Positions 8,628 to 17,931 are shown, counted from the first letter of the stretch. The stretch: 36,536 bases of DNA from Thermoanaerobaculia bacterium (GCA_027078415.1 JALWYX010000071.1:1-36536), one strand, 5' to 3'. Translations and numbers: made by a program. The notes: generated by a model from the sequence alone, not told the origin.

Positions 8628-9716
8628 ATGAAGGTTTTTGAGTATCTTAACGAACTAGAGCATGAAAGAGTGATATTTTGCTCAAATCCTGAAATTGGTT
8701 TAAAGAGCATCATAGCGATTCATTCTACTACGTTGGGACCTGCGTTAGGTGGTGTTAGAATGTGGCCTTATAGATCTGAAGAGGAAGCCTTGTTAGATGT
8801 TTTGCGTTTGTCACGGGGTATGACTTACAAGGCAGCCACCGCGGGTTTGAATTTGGGTGGCGGAAAAGCGGTAATAATAGGAGATCCTAAGAAAGATAAA
8901 AGTGAAGCACTCTTTAGAGCGTTTGGAAGGTTTGTTGATCAGTTAGGAGGGGATTATATAACAGCTGAAGATGTAGGTACCGACATGGAGGATATGGAGA
9001 CTATCTTGATAGAAACTAAATGGGTGTGTGGAGTTTCTCCGGCTCATGGAGGAAGTGGTGATCCGTCACCGGTAACTGCTTACGGTGTTCTACAGGGGAT
9101 GAAGGCAGCTGTTAAACTTAAAATGCCGGATAAAGAGTTGGGTGATCTGTCGGTAGCTATCCAAGGATTGGGAAGTGTTGGGTATCACTTAGCTAAGTAT
9201 CTTAGAGATCTGGGCAGTAAAATATTTGGTGCCGATATAGATCCCGAGGCTAACGATATAGCTGCGGAGGAGTTGGGAGTTGAGATAGTTTCCCCTGACG
9301 ATATTTTTGATATAGAGTGCGATATCTTCTCACCTTGTGCGTTGGGTGGAGTTTTAAACGACGATACTATACCTCGTATGAAGTGCAAGATAGTTGCTGG
9401 GGCGGCTAATAATCAACTTGCCGATGAGAAAAGACACGCAGAGATGATATACAAGAGAGGTATACTTTACGCTCCCGATTTTGTTATAAATGCAGGTGGG
9501 CTTATAAATGTATATAATGAGTTAATAGGTGAGTATAACCAGGAAAGGGCGTTACGTATGACAAGAGGTATATATTTAAATCTGCTTAGGATTTTTCAGC
9601 TTGCTCAAGAAAACGATATGACACCTACTGAAGCTGCGAGTAAAGCGGCTATAGAGAGGATAGAGAATATTAAGAAGTTGGGTAGTAGGCATTGGGATAA
9701 GTTTATAAAGAGGTAA
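8628..9716 (+). CDS. ldh: Leucine dehydrogenase (Glu/Leu/Phe/Val dehydrogenase family)
   Basis: Catalyses reversible NAD-dependent oxidative deamination of leucine, isoleucine and valine to branched-chain 2-oxoacids plus ammonia. The N-terminal catalytic domain has the LGPALGGVRMWPY stretch, Lys68 (MTYKAATAG) and Lys80 (GGGKAVI), the positions of the catalytic lysines in Bacillus leucine dehydrogenase, plus Asp115 in AEDVGTDM. A Rossmann domain follows with GLGSVG at about 180-185. Length (362 residues) matches leucine rather than glutamate dehydrogenases, which are longer. It has its own strong ribosome site (GGGAGGAGG) and an 88-base gap from korB, so it may be separately expressed. Valine or phenylalanine preference cannot be excluded. 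Confidence 0.87.
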   Translation: MKVFEYLNELEHERVIFCSNPEIGLKSIIAIHSTTLGPALGGVRMWPYRSEEEALLDVLRLSRGMTYKAATAGLNLGGGKAVIIGDPKKDKSEALFRAFGRFVDQLGGDYITAEDVGTDMEDMETILIETKWVCGVSPAHGGSGDPSPVTAYGVLQGMKAAVKLKMPDKELGDLSVAIQGLGSVGYHLAKYLRDLGSKIFGADIDPEANDIAAEELGVEIVSPDDIFDIECDIFSPCALGGVLNDDTIPRMKCKIVAGAANNQLADEKRHAEMIYKRGILYAPDFVINAGGLINVYNELIGEYNQERALRMTRGIYLNLLRIFQLAQENDMTPTEAASKAAIERIENIKKLGSRHWDKFIKR

Positions 9717-9761
9717 TGTTGTTGCAAATAAAAGATTCTGCTCATGTGTAAGGTGTAAGGT

Positions 9762-11237
9762 ATGGAAGAAAAACAGGTTAGAGATGGAAGAGAAAAGGAA
9801 GGGAAGTTTCTCAACGAGTTAGATAACTTGTTGTCAGTTATGTATAAAATAGGAGCCTCAGATTTGCACCTCAAACCTATGCGCCCACCTTTAGTGAGAG
9901 TGAACGGTGATATATCTGAATTATCTGATTATAAAGTTTTGAAACCTGAAGATATAGAAAGAATGGTCTTGAAAATTTTACGTCCTCATCAGAAGAGAAA
10001 ATTGGAAGAGAGACTTTCTGTAGATATAGGGTACGGTGTAAGAGGTATAGCTCGTTTCAGAGGTAATATATATGTGCAGAGAGGAACTTTAGCTGCTTCT
10101 TTTAGGATAATACCTTATAAGGTTCAGTCTATGGAGGAACTTGAGCTTCCTGACACACTTCTTGATTTTTGCTCACTTCCTATGGGGTTGGTATTGGTTA
10201 CAGGTCCCACCGGCTCAGGAAAGTCCACCACCCTGGCAGTTCTTATCAATTATATAGCTAGAACTAGACCTGTACACATAATAACGATAGAGGATCCTAT
10301 AGAGTTTCTTTTTCATGACAATAAGGCAACCATAGCTCAAAGGGAAGTTGGTACAGATACTATAAGTTTTGCCGAAGCTCTTAGGAATGCTATGCGACAG
10401 GATCCTGATGTGATCATGGTAGGTGAGATGAGGGATCTTGAAACTATAGCTACTACTATAACGGCTGCTGAAACTGGACATTTAGTTTTTTCGACACTTC
10501 ATACAAATAGTGCGGCTCAGACTATAGATCGTATTTTGGATGCTTTTCCTCCTCAACAGCAGAAACAGGTTCGTAGTCAGTTGGCACAGATCTTAAAAGG
10601 TGTTGTTTCTATGAAACTTGTTACTAGAAAAGGAGGTAAAGGACGAGTTCCTGCTATGGAGATTATGAAAACTTCTCCCAGGATAGCTGAACTTATAGAA
10701 AAAGGAAATATAGCTGATATTCCTGAAGAGATTGAAAAATCTGTAGAGTATTACAGGATGCAAACGATGAATCAGTCGCTGCTAGCACTGCTTGTGTATG
10801 GTACCATTTCTATAGATGAAGCGATGAGACAATCTCCAGATCCTGAAGACTTATCCCTTAAGATGCGAAAAATGTTCCCGCGTCTTGAGCAGAAAGGAGG
10901 AGAAGAGATGCCATCTACAGCTGATTTTTCTGAAATTTTAAAACTGCAGGAGTACAGGAAATTATACGAAGAGCAAGAAGAGAAACATAATCTTCAACTT
11001 ATGGAAAAAGACCAAGAAATTAGTATGTTAAAACAAGAAATAGCTTCTAAAGAGCAGGAAATAGTTCAACTGAAAAAGAGAATGGAAGATATGAAGAAAG
11101 AGATGGAAAAGATGAGAGGAGACTTTAAAAGATTGCGGGAGGAAGCGCAGCAGCGGATAGATAAGCTTATGGCAAGAATAAGAGAGCTAAATAGAAAACT
11201 TGAAGGAGGAGATCGAAAATCAGGACTTTTTGGCTAG
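9762..11237 (+). CDS. pilT: Type IV pilus retraction ATPase PilT with a C-terminal coiled-coil tail
   Basis: Residues about 15-370 are a complete PilT-type motor: Walker A GPTGSGKST at 148-156, Asp box around 176-185 (TIEDPIEF), Walker B DPDVIMVGEMRD at about 214-225 and His box GHLVFSTLHTNSA at 239-251. PilT hexamers hydrolyse ATP to retract type IV pili for twitching and DNA uptake. Unlike standard PilT (roughly 340-380 residues), this protein continues to 491: residues about 395-482 are almost uninterrupted charged heptads (many Glu, Lys, Gln, Leu), a clear coiled coil. No other pilus genes lie nearby. The last 18 bases overlap the convergent nucleotidyltransferase gene. The spacer ahead of it contains a tandem TGTAAGG duplication (9747-9760). 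Confidence 0.92.
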   Translation: MEEKQVRDGREKEGKFLNELDNLLSVMYKIGASDLHLKPMRPPLVRVNGDISELSDYKVLKPEDIERMVLKILRPHQKRKLEERLSVDIGYGVRGIARFRGNIYVQRGTLAASFRIIPYKVQSMEELELPDTLLDFCSLPMGLVLVTGPTGSGKSTTLAVLINYIARTRPVHIITIEDPIEFLFHDNKATIAQREVGTDTISFAEALRNAMRQDPDVIMVGEMRDLETIATTITAAETGHLVFSTLHTNSAAQTIDRILDAFPPQQQKQVRSQLAQILKGVVSMKLVTRKGGKGRVPAMEIMKTSPRIAELIEKGNIADIPEEIEKSVEYYRMQTMNQSLLALLVYGTISIDEAMRQSPDPEDLSLKMRKMFPRLEQKGGEEMPSTADFSEILKLQEYRKLYEEQEEKHNLQLMEKDQEISMLKQEIASKEQEIVQLKKRMEDMKKEMEKMRGDFKRLREEAQQRIDKLMARIRELNRKLEGGDRKSGLFG

Positions 11238-12389
11238 GTTGCGTATATATTGTAGACCACCATTTTTATCTTTGAAAATACCATCAAGCTGGGCCAAATA
11301 AGTGTTCAAATATACTTTATTGGTATCTGATATAGGGAAAAGTTGGGTTTCTATTATCTCTTTTGCCGAAAGTATAGGTTTTGGAGGAGTAAAAGGAGTT
11401 GATATAAGATTCGCTATTTCAAGACTTTTTGCTGGATCCAAAGAGGCAAGAAAGACGGCCTTCTCCAAAATTAAATTGTCCCTAATTCCTAAAATTGCCC
11501 TGTAAGAAAATCTATTTTTAAACTGTAATATTTTTAAAATTGAACTAGCCTTACGTATCTCTTTTTGTGGAATTGTGTTGTTGGCTTTTAGCTTATCTAA
11601 TATAGAGCCGTTCTCCGTAGCAAGTAAAGCTAACTTTACGCTTAATTCGTTAAAAGTTGAGTTGGGAAAAAACTTCTTTTTTATCTCTTTAAATCTCTTT
11701 ATTTTACTTTTAAACGACCGGTAATCTATGTAAGATCCTGTTAATACTTCAAATAGGTTGATTTTTGCTAAGAACTCTATAGCTATATCCAGGTACTCAC
11801 CTTCTATTAATTTTGTAATTTCATGCTGGATTCTCTCTATTGGTTCTTTCCTTAGCAGATTAACCTGTCGAACAGCTTCCTCTAAGGTATCTTTTGCTAT
11901 TTGAGTAAAACCGTGAGTTGCTTGTAATCTTCCTATTCTTAGTATTCTTATGGGATCTTTTTCTATATTTCCTTTGCGTGGTGCTCGTAATATCATTCTT
12001 TTTATGTCTGATATACCTGATACGTAATCCATTATTCGTTTTTCCTTTAAGGAGTAAAACAAAGCATTTACGGTCAAATCTCTACGAAAAGCGTCTTCTT
12101 TTAAGTTGGATATAAATGTAACATCTATAGTAATATCTTCTTTGCATATCCTATATGTGGGCTCTTTTTTTCCTAAGGTTATTATTTTGGCTTTTAAAAA
12201 CTTTGCTATTTTAAATATATCTTCTTTGTTACTTTGTTTAAGTATAACTAGATCGAGATCGAACCAAGGTTTGCCTAGTAGTTCGTCTCTTATCGCACCT
12301 CCTACTATAAAAACGTTTTTGTTTCCTTCTATTATTTTTAAGGTTTGTTTAATTTCTTTTTTAAAGGTGGTACTATTTTCAAATAACAT
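11220..12389 (-). CDS. cca: CCA-adding / poly(A) polymerase family nucleotidyltransferase
   Basis: A class II tRNA nucleotidyltransferase-type enzyme, which builds or repairs the CCA end of tRNA. The head domain has GGAIRD at 30-35 and the metal-binding DLD at 44-46; the neck contains RRDLTVNAL at 102-110 and EKDPIRILRIGR around 143-154. A helical body follows, without a recognisable HD phosphohydrolase domain. Specificity is uncertain: it may be a full CCA enzyme, one half of a split CC-/A-adding pair, or a poly(A) polymerase. The neighbouring tRNA-Pro has CCA encoded, so repair would suffice for that one. The start codon is only 17 bases from the divergent gatC start and no ribosome site is evident ahead of it. 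Confidence 0.85.
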   Translation of the reverse strand: MLFENSTTFKKEIKQTLKIIEGNKNVFIVGGAIRDELLGKPWFDLDLVILKQSNKEDIFKIAKFLKAKIITLGKKEPTYRICKEDITIDVTFISNLKEDAFRRDLTVNALFYSLKEKRIMDYVSGISDIKRMILRAPRKGNIEKDPIRILRIGRLQATHGFTQIAKDTLEEAVRQVNLLRKEPIERIQHEITKLIEGEYLDIAIEFLAKINLFEVLTGSYIDYRSFKSKIKRFKEIKKKFFPNSTFNELSVKLALLATENGSILDKLKANNTIPQKEIRKASSILKILQFKNRFSYRAILGIRDNLILEKAVFLASLDPAKSLEIANLISTPFTPPKPILSAKEIIETQLFPISDTNKVYLNTYLAQLDGIFKDKNGGLQYIRNLAKKS

Positions 12390-12406
12390 ATTCGTTAGGA
12401 GGAGTT

Positions 12407-12691
12407 ATGGGATTTACTATCAAAGATATAGCATATATAGCTAAACTTGCAAGGTTGGAGTTGTCTGAAGATGAGATAGAGCAGTTTAGCTCTGAGTTAA
12501 GTAAGGTGGTTGATTATTTTAACCAGCTGGCTTTATTTGAAGAAGAAGAAAAGGAGATAAAGACGTTACCCTCTGTTTTGGAAAGAGATGATAACATTAG
12601 TGTTTCTTTATCACAGGAGATTGTGCTTTCTCTTTTCCCATCTAGAATAGATAATTTTTTAGTTGTTCCTAAGGTCAGGAAGGAGGAGTGA
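12407..12691 (+). CDS. gatC: Asp/Glu-tRNA amidotransferase subunit C
   Basis: The small subunit of the GatCAB amidotransferase, which converts misacylated Glu-tRNA(Gln) and/or Asp-tRNA(Asn) to the amidated forms; GatC wraps around and stabilises GatA and GatB. The N-terminal IKDIAYIAKLARLELSEDE stretch is diagnostic, and the 94-residue length is usual. A good ribosome site (AGGAGG, within 12395-12403) precedes the ATG. It overlaps no coding part of gatA if gatA starts at 12696, as argued there. gatB is not in the window. Confidence 0.92.
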   Translation: MGFTIKDIAYIAKLARLELSEDEIEQFSSELSKVVDYFNQLALFEEEEKEIKTLPSVLERDDNISVSLSQEIVLSLFPSRIDNFLVVPKVRKEE

Positions 12692-12695
12692 AGTT

Positions 12696-14102
12696 GTGGT
12701 TAGTATAGCTGATACAGTGGCTGCTATAAAGAGGGGGGAGCTAAAGGCTACAGATCTAATAAGTGATTGTTTGCAGAGAATAAAGAAGAGATCATCTATA
12801 AATGCTTTTGTTGAAGTTTTTGCTGATGAAGCTTTAAAGTCGGCTGAAAAAATAGATGAGAAGGTATCATCTGGTGAGAAGGTAGGATCTTTAGCTGGTA
12901 TTCCTATTGCTATAAAAGATAATATAGCTTATAAGGATCATTTTCTTTCCTGTGCTTCTAAAATTCTTGAGGGCTATAGATCTCCCTATTCTGCTAATGT
13001 TGTAGAAAAAATCGTTGCTGAAGATGGGATTATTATAGGAAGAGCTAATATGGATGAGTTTGCGATGGGGTCGAGTGGCGAGAATTCTTGCTACGGTCCT
13101 ACTTTAAATCCTTTAGATTCCAGCTTGGTACCGGGAGGGTCTAGTTCCGGTTCAGCAGCTGCTGTGGCTGCAGGTATGGTTCCTGTGGCTTTAGGAAGTG
13201 ATACTGGAGGATCTATAAGACAGCCTGCTGCTTGTTGCGGTGTGGTTGGGTTAAAACCTACATACGGACGTGTTTCTAGATGGGGTTTGGTAGCTTTTGC
13301 TTCTTCTCTTGATCAGATCGGTCCTATTGCACGGAATGTAGAAGATGTAAGCTATCTTTTGGAAATTATCTCAGGTTACGATAAGAGAGACGCTACTTCT
13401 GCTGATATGGCTCCCTTTAAATATAAAGATGTAGATGTTAGAACCTTAAGGGTGGGTTACCTCAAAGAAGCAGATGAAATGTTGGATGGTCGGCTGCGTT
13501 CTTTATGGTTTGATTCAATAGATTATATAGCTAATATAGTGAATGCTGTAGAGAAAGTTTCTGTTCCAACTATTAAAGCATCTATAGCTATATACTATGT
13601 GGTAGCAAATGCGGAAGCTAGCGCAAATTTGGCCCGTTTTGATGGAATTCGTTATGGTTATAGAGCTACCAGTGTATCCTCTCTAGAGGATGTATACTTT
13701 AGAAGTAGAGGGGAAGGTTTTGGGAAAGAGGTTAAAAGGAGAATTATTCTAGGAACTTTTGCTTTGGCTTCCGGCTATTATGACCAATATTACGGTAGGG
13801 CTATAAGAGTGAGAGAAAAGTTGAAGTCTGAATTTATGGATCTCTTTTCTAAAGTTGATCTTCTGATTGTTCCAACCCTTGCGAGTGCTCCTCACAAATT
13901 GGGTGAAAAGTTGGATATATTGGATAGATATAGGGCAGATATATTTACAACTCCAGCTAATTTGGTAGGGGTGCCAGCTATTTCTGTTCCTACTCCTCTA
14001 CGTATAGATGAAAAAATACCTTGGTCGCTTCAAATAATTGGTAAGTGGTGGGATGAAAATGGTGTAATTAATTTGGCTTCTAGGATTTATGGTAAATCCT
14101 AA
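12696..14102 (+). CDS. gatA: Asp/Glu-tRNA amidotransferase subunit A (amidase)
   Basis: The glutaminase subunit of GatCAB, an amidase-signature enzyme releasing ammonia for transfer to misacylated tRNA. I place the start at the GTG at 12696 because AGGAGGAG (12681-12688) lies 7 bases before it and the protein then begins as other GatA proteins do; an upstream in-frame TTG at 12663 would lie inside gatC. Counting from this start, the Ser-cisSer-Lys triad is Lys74 (IAIKDNIA), cis-Ser149 (GGSSSGS) and Ser173 (DTGGSIRQPA). At 468 residues it is slightly short but complete. The stop overlaps the next gene by 14 bases. Confidence 0.93.
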   Translation: MVSIADTVAAIKRGELKATDLISDCLQRIKKRSSINAFVEVFADEALKSAEKIDEKVSSGEKVGSLAGIPIAIKDNIAYKDHFLSCASKILEGYRSPYSANVVEKIVAEDGIIIGRANMDEFAMGSSGENSCYGPTLNPLDSSLVPGGSSSGSAAAVAAGMVPVALGSDTGGSIRQPAACCGVVGLKPTYGRVSRWGLVAFASSLDQIGPIARNVEDVSYLLEIISGYDKRDATSADMAPFKYKDVDVRTLRVGYLKEADEMLDGRLRSLWFDSIDYIANIVNAVEKVSVPTIKASIAIYYVVANAEASANLARFDGIRYGYRATSVSSLEDVYFRSRGEGFGKEVKRRIILGTFALASGYYDQYYGRAIRVREKLKSEFMDLFSKVDLLIVPTLASAPHKLGEKLDILDRYRADIFTTPANLVGVPAISVPTPLRIDEKIPWSLQIIGKWWDENGVINLASRIYGKS

Positions 14103-15783
14103 ATATAAAACCTCTATTGCTGTTCTGTCGTTTTGCCTTATCCCGTGTGTGTTGCACGCGTTAAAGTATAAGAGATTTGTGAAAGTGGAAGATAACTTTT
14201 GGGGAGGTATAGATAGAGATGGCAAGATTGTAGCATTGTTTGCACCTATGAAAGGAGAAGGATGGAAACATTTTGTTAATAGAATTTCTAAAGGTAAGTG
14301 TAGTTGGAAGCGAGTAGCTAAAGGTAGAAAGCTTTTGTTAGGTAAACGGTACAAGTTTGATTTTTTCTGTTTATCTCCTGTCAATAAGATGTTACTTTTG
14401 GATTCCATATTTCCTCAAGATAGGTTGGAAAGCGATGGTTGGGTTCATACTGTGAATTTTAAGAAAGGATTTGTTTACGATATAGGTGACCTTTCGTTGT
14501 GGTTAACGGGTGATTTTAGCAATACTCGAGTTATAGTAGAGTTTAATAAAAAGGGGGATGAGTCGCTTATTGAAGGTGAAAAAATAGTTGTTCCTGCAGA
14601 AATTTTGTTACAGGATCTTAGGATTTTCCTTCCTAGAAAAACTGATGTTTTGTTGGAGTATCCGCCAGATAAAGACTATGCTATATACCGATTGAGGCCT
14701 GGAGAAGCACTTTATTCTGCTGTAGTGGTTCGTTTTACTGGAAGAGTATTTGCGGAGGATGTAAACAAGCTCGCTTATACTTTTGCGAGGTTATCTGGTA
14801 TAACGGATGTAACGGATATTCCCAAGTGGTATCCTATAAGGATACCTTTTGAGTATTTATTACCTCAATATCTGCCTGAGGATCATCCTTCACGGGTGAT
14901 GTATGAGCGGCAGAAAGCGCGTGTTGTAAAGAAAAAAAACCGTTTTAGTGTATCCTATGCTGTGGTTGTAATAGATCCTGGTCATGGAGGATTGGATATA
15001 GGAGCTAATAGGGGTAAGATATGGGAATCTGTGTACGTTTATGATATAGCGGTAAGGTTAAAAAACATTTTAGAAAGGAATAAACTAATCAAAGTGTTTA
15101 TTACAACTAACGATCCAAAATATAAGTTGGTTAATAAAAATTGGCTAGATCTTTCAAAAAAGCATTTTGTTAAAACCTCTCCTCCATATTTTATAAAAGA
15201 CTCAAAGATAGGTGTGCATCTAAGGTGGATGTTGGCTAATTATATTTCGAGGAAGGAGGAAAAAAACGGAATAGACAGAAGTCATCATCTATTTCTTTCT
15301 ATACACGCTGATTCTCTACATCCGAGTCTTAGAGGGGCTATGATATATGTACCATCAGCTAGATTGTCTAAAGGTAGAGTTAGGCTAACATCTAAAGTTT
15401 ATAAAAGGAGAAAAGAGTACTCGCGCGTTTCTTTTACAAATTTTTCACTTAGGGAACGTATAAAAAGCCAGAACTTGTCGTATACTTTTGGAAAAATTTT
15501 ATTAAACAATTTCAGAAAAAGGTCACTTCCTATTCATAGTTACAATCCTATACGTACAAAAATTATTAGAGGAAGAAGCGTTTATGTTCCAGCTATTTTG
15601 CGGTTTAATATAATTCCTACTAAAGTGCTTTTAGAAATTGTAAATTTGTCAAATAGTAAGGATCGCAAGCTTATAACTTCTTATCTCTTTAGGCAGAGAG
15701 TAGCAGATGCTATAGCAGATTCTGTAGAAGAGTTCTTATTGTTTTCCTCGCCTAAAATCGCAGAAGTTTACTATGATAGATAA
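14089..15783 (+). CDS. Periplasmic N-acetylmuramoyl-L-alanine amidase (Amidase_3)
   Basis: A zinc amidase that cuts the stem peptide from muramic acid, normally for cell separation. A signal peptide (residues 1-24, ending Leu-His-Ala) sends it across the inner membrane. Residues about 25-285 are a poorly conserved N-terminal region; one part (about 198-260, YRLRPGEALYSAV) loosely resembles a LysM unit. The catalytic domain starts near 290: zinc ligands His299 (DPGHGG), Glu313 and His406 (SIHADS), with catalytic Glu516 (LLEIVNLSN). The segment between Glu313 and His406 is long, and so is the region after it, suggesting lineage-specific insertions. It overlaps gatA by 14 bases, a translational coupling with no obvious functional reason. 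Confidence 0.86.
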   Translation: MVNPKYKTSIAVLSFCLIPCVLHALKYKRFVKVEDNFWGGIDRDGKIVALFAPMKGEGWKHFVNRISKGKCSWKRVAKGRKLLLGKRYKFDFFCLSPVNKMLLLDSIFPQDRLESDGWVHTVNFKKGFVYDIGDLSLWLTGDFSNTRVIVEFNKKGDESLIEGEKIVVPAEILLQDLRIFLPRKTDVLLEYPPDKDYAIYRLRPGEALYSAVVVRFTGRVFAEDVNKLAYTFARLSGITDVTDIPKWYPIRIPFEYLLPQYLPEDHPSRVMYERQKARVVKKKNRFSVSYAVVVIDPGHGGLDIGANRGKIWESVYVYDIAVRLKNILERNKLIKVFITTNDPKYKLVNKNWLDLSKKHFVKTSPPYFIKDSKIGVHLRWMLANYISRKEEKNGIDRSHHLFLSIHADSLHPSLRGAMIYVPSARLSKGRVRLTSKVYKRRKEYSRVSFTNFSLRERIKSQNLSYTFGKILLNNFRKRSLPIHSYNPIRTKIIRGRSVYVPAILRFNIIPTKVLLEIVNLSNSKDRKLITSYLFRQRVADAIADSVEEFLLFSSPKIAEVYYDR

Positions 15784-15797
15784 CTAGTAGTTACCTC

Positions 15798-17840
15798 TTA
15801 TTCGTTGTATTTTGCTATTCGTGTTATTTTCCAAACTTTATCTTTCCAAAGGAGTGTCTCTCCAACTTTTTTACCTAAGATGGCTTTTGCTATATCGCTT
15901 TTGTAAGATATGATTCCTTTCTCAGGATCACTTTCCCAGGGCCCTAGTATCGTTATAGTGATTTCCTCTTTAGGATTGTCTGTACTGGATAGGTATATCT
16001 TTGTACCTACACTTGCTTGTGAAGTATTAATTTTATCTATTTCTATTTCTACAACTTCCGATAACTGGGAATTTAGATGGTCAGCAAGTGAAGTTAGGTA
16101 CTCGTATCTTTGACGAGCACTCTTGTATTCAAAGTTTTCACGCAGATCTCCAAGTGCTCTTGCTTCCTCTATAGCTTTTCTAGTTTTAGGGATTTCGTGT
16201 TGTAATATTTTCTGTAACTCCTCCTTTTTAGCATTTATGGATTCTCCAGTGGCGTAGAACTTATCTGTCTCCTCTTTTATTATCTCAGGGTAACGTAATC
16301 TTATAGATTCCAGTAAAGGCTTTTTCAGGTAGTTCTCTATAAAAGGAGAGTTCTTTATTATCTGGAATAGCTCTGCTGCATCTTTTTCATCCACTGCATT
16401 TATAAGTAGTGCTACACTTCCTCCGGGAGAAAGAAGAGAGGTCAATTTTTTACGGTAAAACACAAATGCTGGATCTCCACAGGCTTTGATTGTTTTCACT
16501 ATGATGTCACTTGCATTCGATTTTATATACTCCTCTTGTGTGAGGTTTTCTATAACCCACGTGAAAAGCTGGGGGTATTTAGAGTACCTAGCAATGATAT
16601 ACTCAAGAAATTGTAGTTTTTTTGTTTTATTCTGTGATACGTAGGGATAAAGAGTCTCTAACGTTTTTTGAGTACTTTCTTTAAGAATAGTGGTAAAGAA
16701 GATTTCTACACTATCGTCGAAATTCTTTCTTATTAGTTCTATTGCTTGCTTCTGAAGATTTTTAGAAGCTATTTTGCCAAACAGTTCTGTAAAGTTTGTA
16801 TATAGAAACTGTAGATCTTTCTCTTCTATCTTCTTTTCAAGCGAGTAAAGTAGTAGTAGTGTGTTGATCTTTTCTATAGGGCTACTAGATTTCAGGGCAC
16901 CCTTTAATATAGGTATAACCTTACTTATAAACTCCTTGTCGCCTTTATAGATTTTAATAGCATCCTCTTTTTCTTTTGTGGATAGAGAAGAGAATTTTTC
17001 TACAAGTTCTTGGACTTTGTCTTTGGTCTCGTCTTGCCATTTATATTTACGGGGTGAACCTGGAATTTTAATTAGTTGAGGAGACTTTTGCATATTTTTA
17101 ACTACTTCGTTTATTTCTTGGGGTGTGAGAACGTCGGATAATACAGATTTTATCTCTTGCATAGTCAAGGGATGATCAAAGCTCTTGAATAATTTTTTTA
17201 ACAGGGTAGTTTTGTCCTTCGCTGCCAGCTCTTTGATTAGTGTTGGGTTTTTCAGTTTTAAGTACAGAATATGTGTGGGTTGGAGTATTTCTATCTTGTT
17301 TACGAGAGATATTCCCAGATTTAAAGTTCCCTTTTTACCGAAATCTATTTTGAAAGTACCCAGTTTTAGATTTACTTCCTCTATTTTCCCTTCTCCTTTA
17401 TCTTTGAAAAATATAGGGGTGCCTTTTTTTATCTTTATTACCGTTTCTATATTGTTTACCTTTTCCCAGAAGATCTCTCCCTTATTTCGGTAATTGGGCA
17501 AATTGAACAATTTTATTAGGGTATTAACTTTTTCTTCGTCACGGTAGATTCTTTTTAAAATCTTAATAGTAATAGGGTATATATCTTTTTCTTTCAAGAA
17601 TAGTTTCCCTACTTTTTTTACCAGTATAAGACGCAAGTCGTCTTTTTCTAACTCTTTGAGGGTTTCGTCTATTAATTGGAGTAATGTTTTTAGAGTAGAT
17701 GGGGAGAGTTTAGAAGAGTTTTGTTGTATTAGAGTAATTACCTCCTCGAATGACTCGGGCAAGTTGTCTATTTTTTCTAAGATTTTTTCTTCTATTGTTA
17801 AAGAGTCTGTTGTTTTACTGTTTGTTTTAGTTTTGGTCAT
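15798..17840 (-). CDS. greA: Oversized transcription elongation factor GreA
   Basis: A 680-residue protein whose last 150 or so residues are a complete GreA: coiled coil with the tip motif GDLREN at 564-569 (Asp565 and Glu568 are the Mg-coordinating residues needed for RNA cleavage in RNA polymerase) and the FKBP-like domain after about 605. GreA rescues backtracked polymerase; ordinary GreA is only about 158 residues. The N-terminal 520 residues are mostly helical, with a small beta domain at about 136-187 (KKGTPIFFKDKGEGKI, then FGKKGTLNLG). Comparable long GreA proteins are known from spirochaetes and some former Deltaproteobacteria. GGAG lies about 6 bases before the ATG. The gene converges on the amidase gene with 14 bases between stops. 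Confidence 0.88.
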   Translation of the reverse strand: MTKTKTNSKTTDSLTIEEKILEKIDNLPESFEEVITLIQQNSSKLSPSTLKTLLQLIDETLKELEKDDLRLILVKKVGKLFLKEKDIYPITIKILKRIYRDEEKVNTLIKLFNLPNYRNKGEIFWEKVNNIETVIKIKKGTPIFFKDKGEGKIEEVNLKLGTFKIDFGKKGTLNLGISLVNKIEILQPTHILYLKLKNPTLIKELAAKDKTTLLKKLFKSFDHPLTMQEIKSVLSDVLTPQEINEVVKNMQKSPQLIKIPGSPRKYKWQDETKDKVQELVEKFSSLSTKEKEDAIKIYKGDKEFISKVIPILKGALKSSSPIEKINTLLLLYSLEKKIEEKDLQFLYTNFTELFGKIASKNLQKQAIELIRKNFDDSVEIFFTTILKESTQKTLETLYPYVSQNKTKKLQFLEYIIARYSKYPQLFTWVIENLTQEEYIKSNASDIIVKTIKACGDPAFVFYRKKLTSLLSPGGSVALLINAVDEKDAAELFQIIKNSPFIENYLKKPLLESIRLRYPEIIKEETDKFYATGESINAKKEELQKILQHEIPKTRKAIEEARALGDLRENFEYKSARQRYEYLTSLADHLNSQLSEVVEIEIDKINTSQASVGTKIYLSSTDNPKEEITITILGPWESDPEKGIISYKSDIAKAILGKKVGETLLWKDKVWKITRIAKYNE

Positions 17841-17931
17841 TATATGCTCCGTTTTGTGTTCTGTTTAGTATTTACTGTTTTTCAATTATATTATTTTTGG
17901 AAGGTTATTTACTACGATATTATTTAGGTAT

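Noticed and set aside
12663-12695. TTG start for gatA inside gatC
   Set aside because: The GTG at 12696 has a strong ribosome site at the right distance and the usual N terminus.
15781-15793. Palindrome TAACTAGTAGTTA at the end of the amidase gene, considered as a terminator
   Set aside because: It has no room for a loop, is AT-rich and has no T run; it partly reflects the stop codon context.
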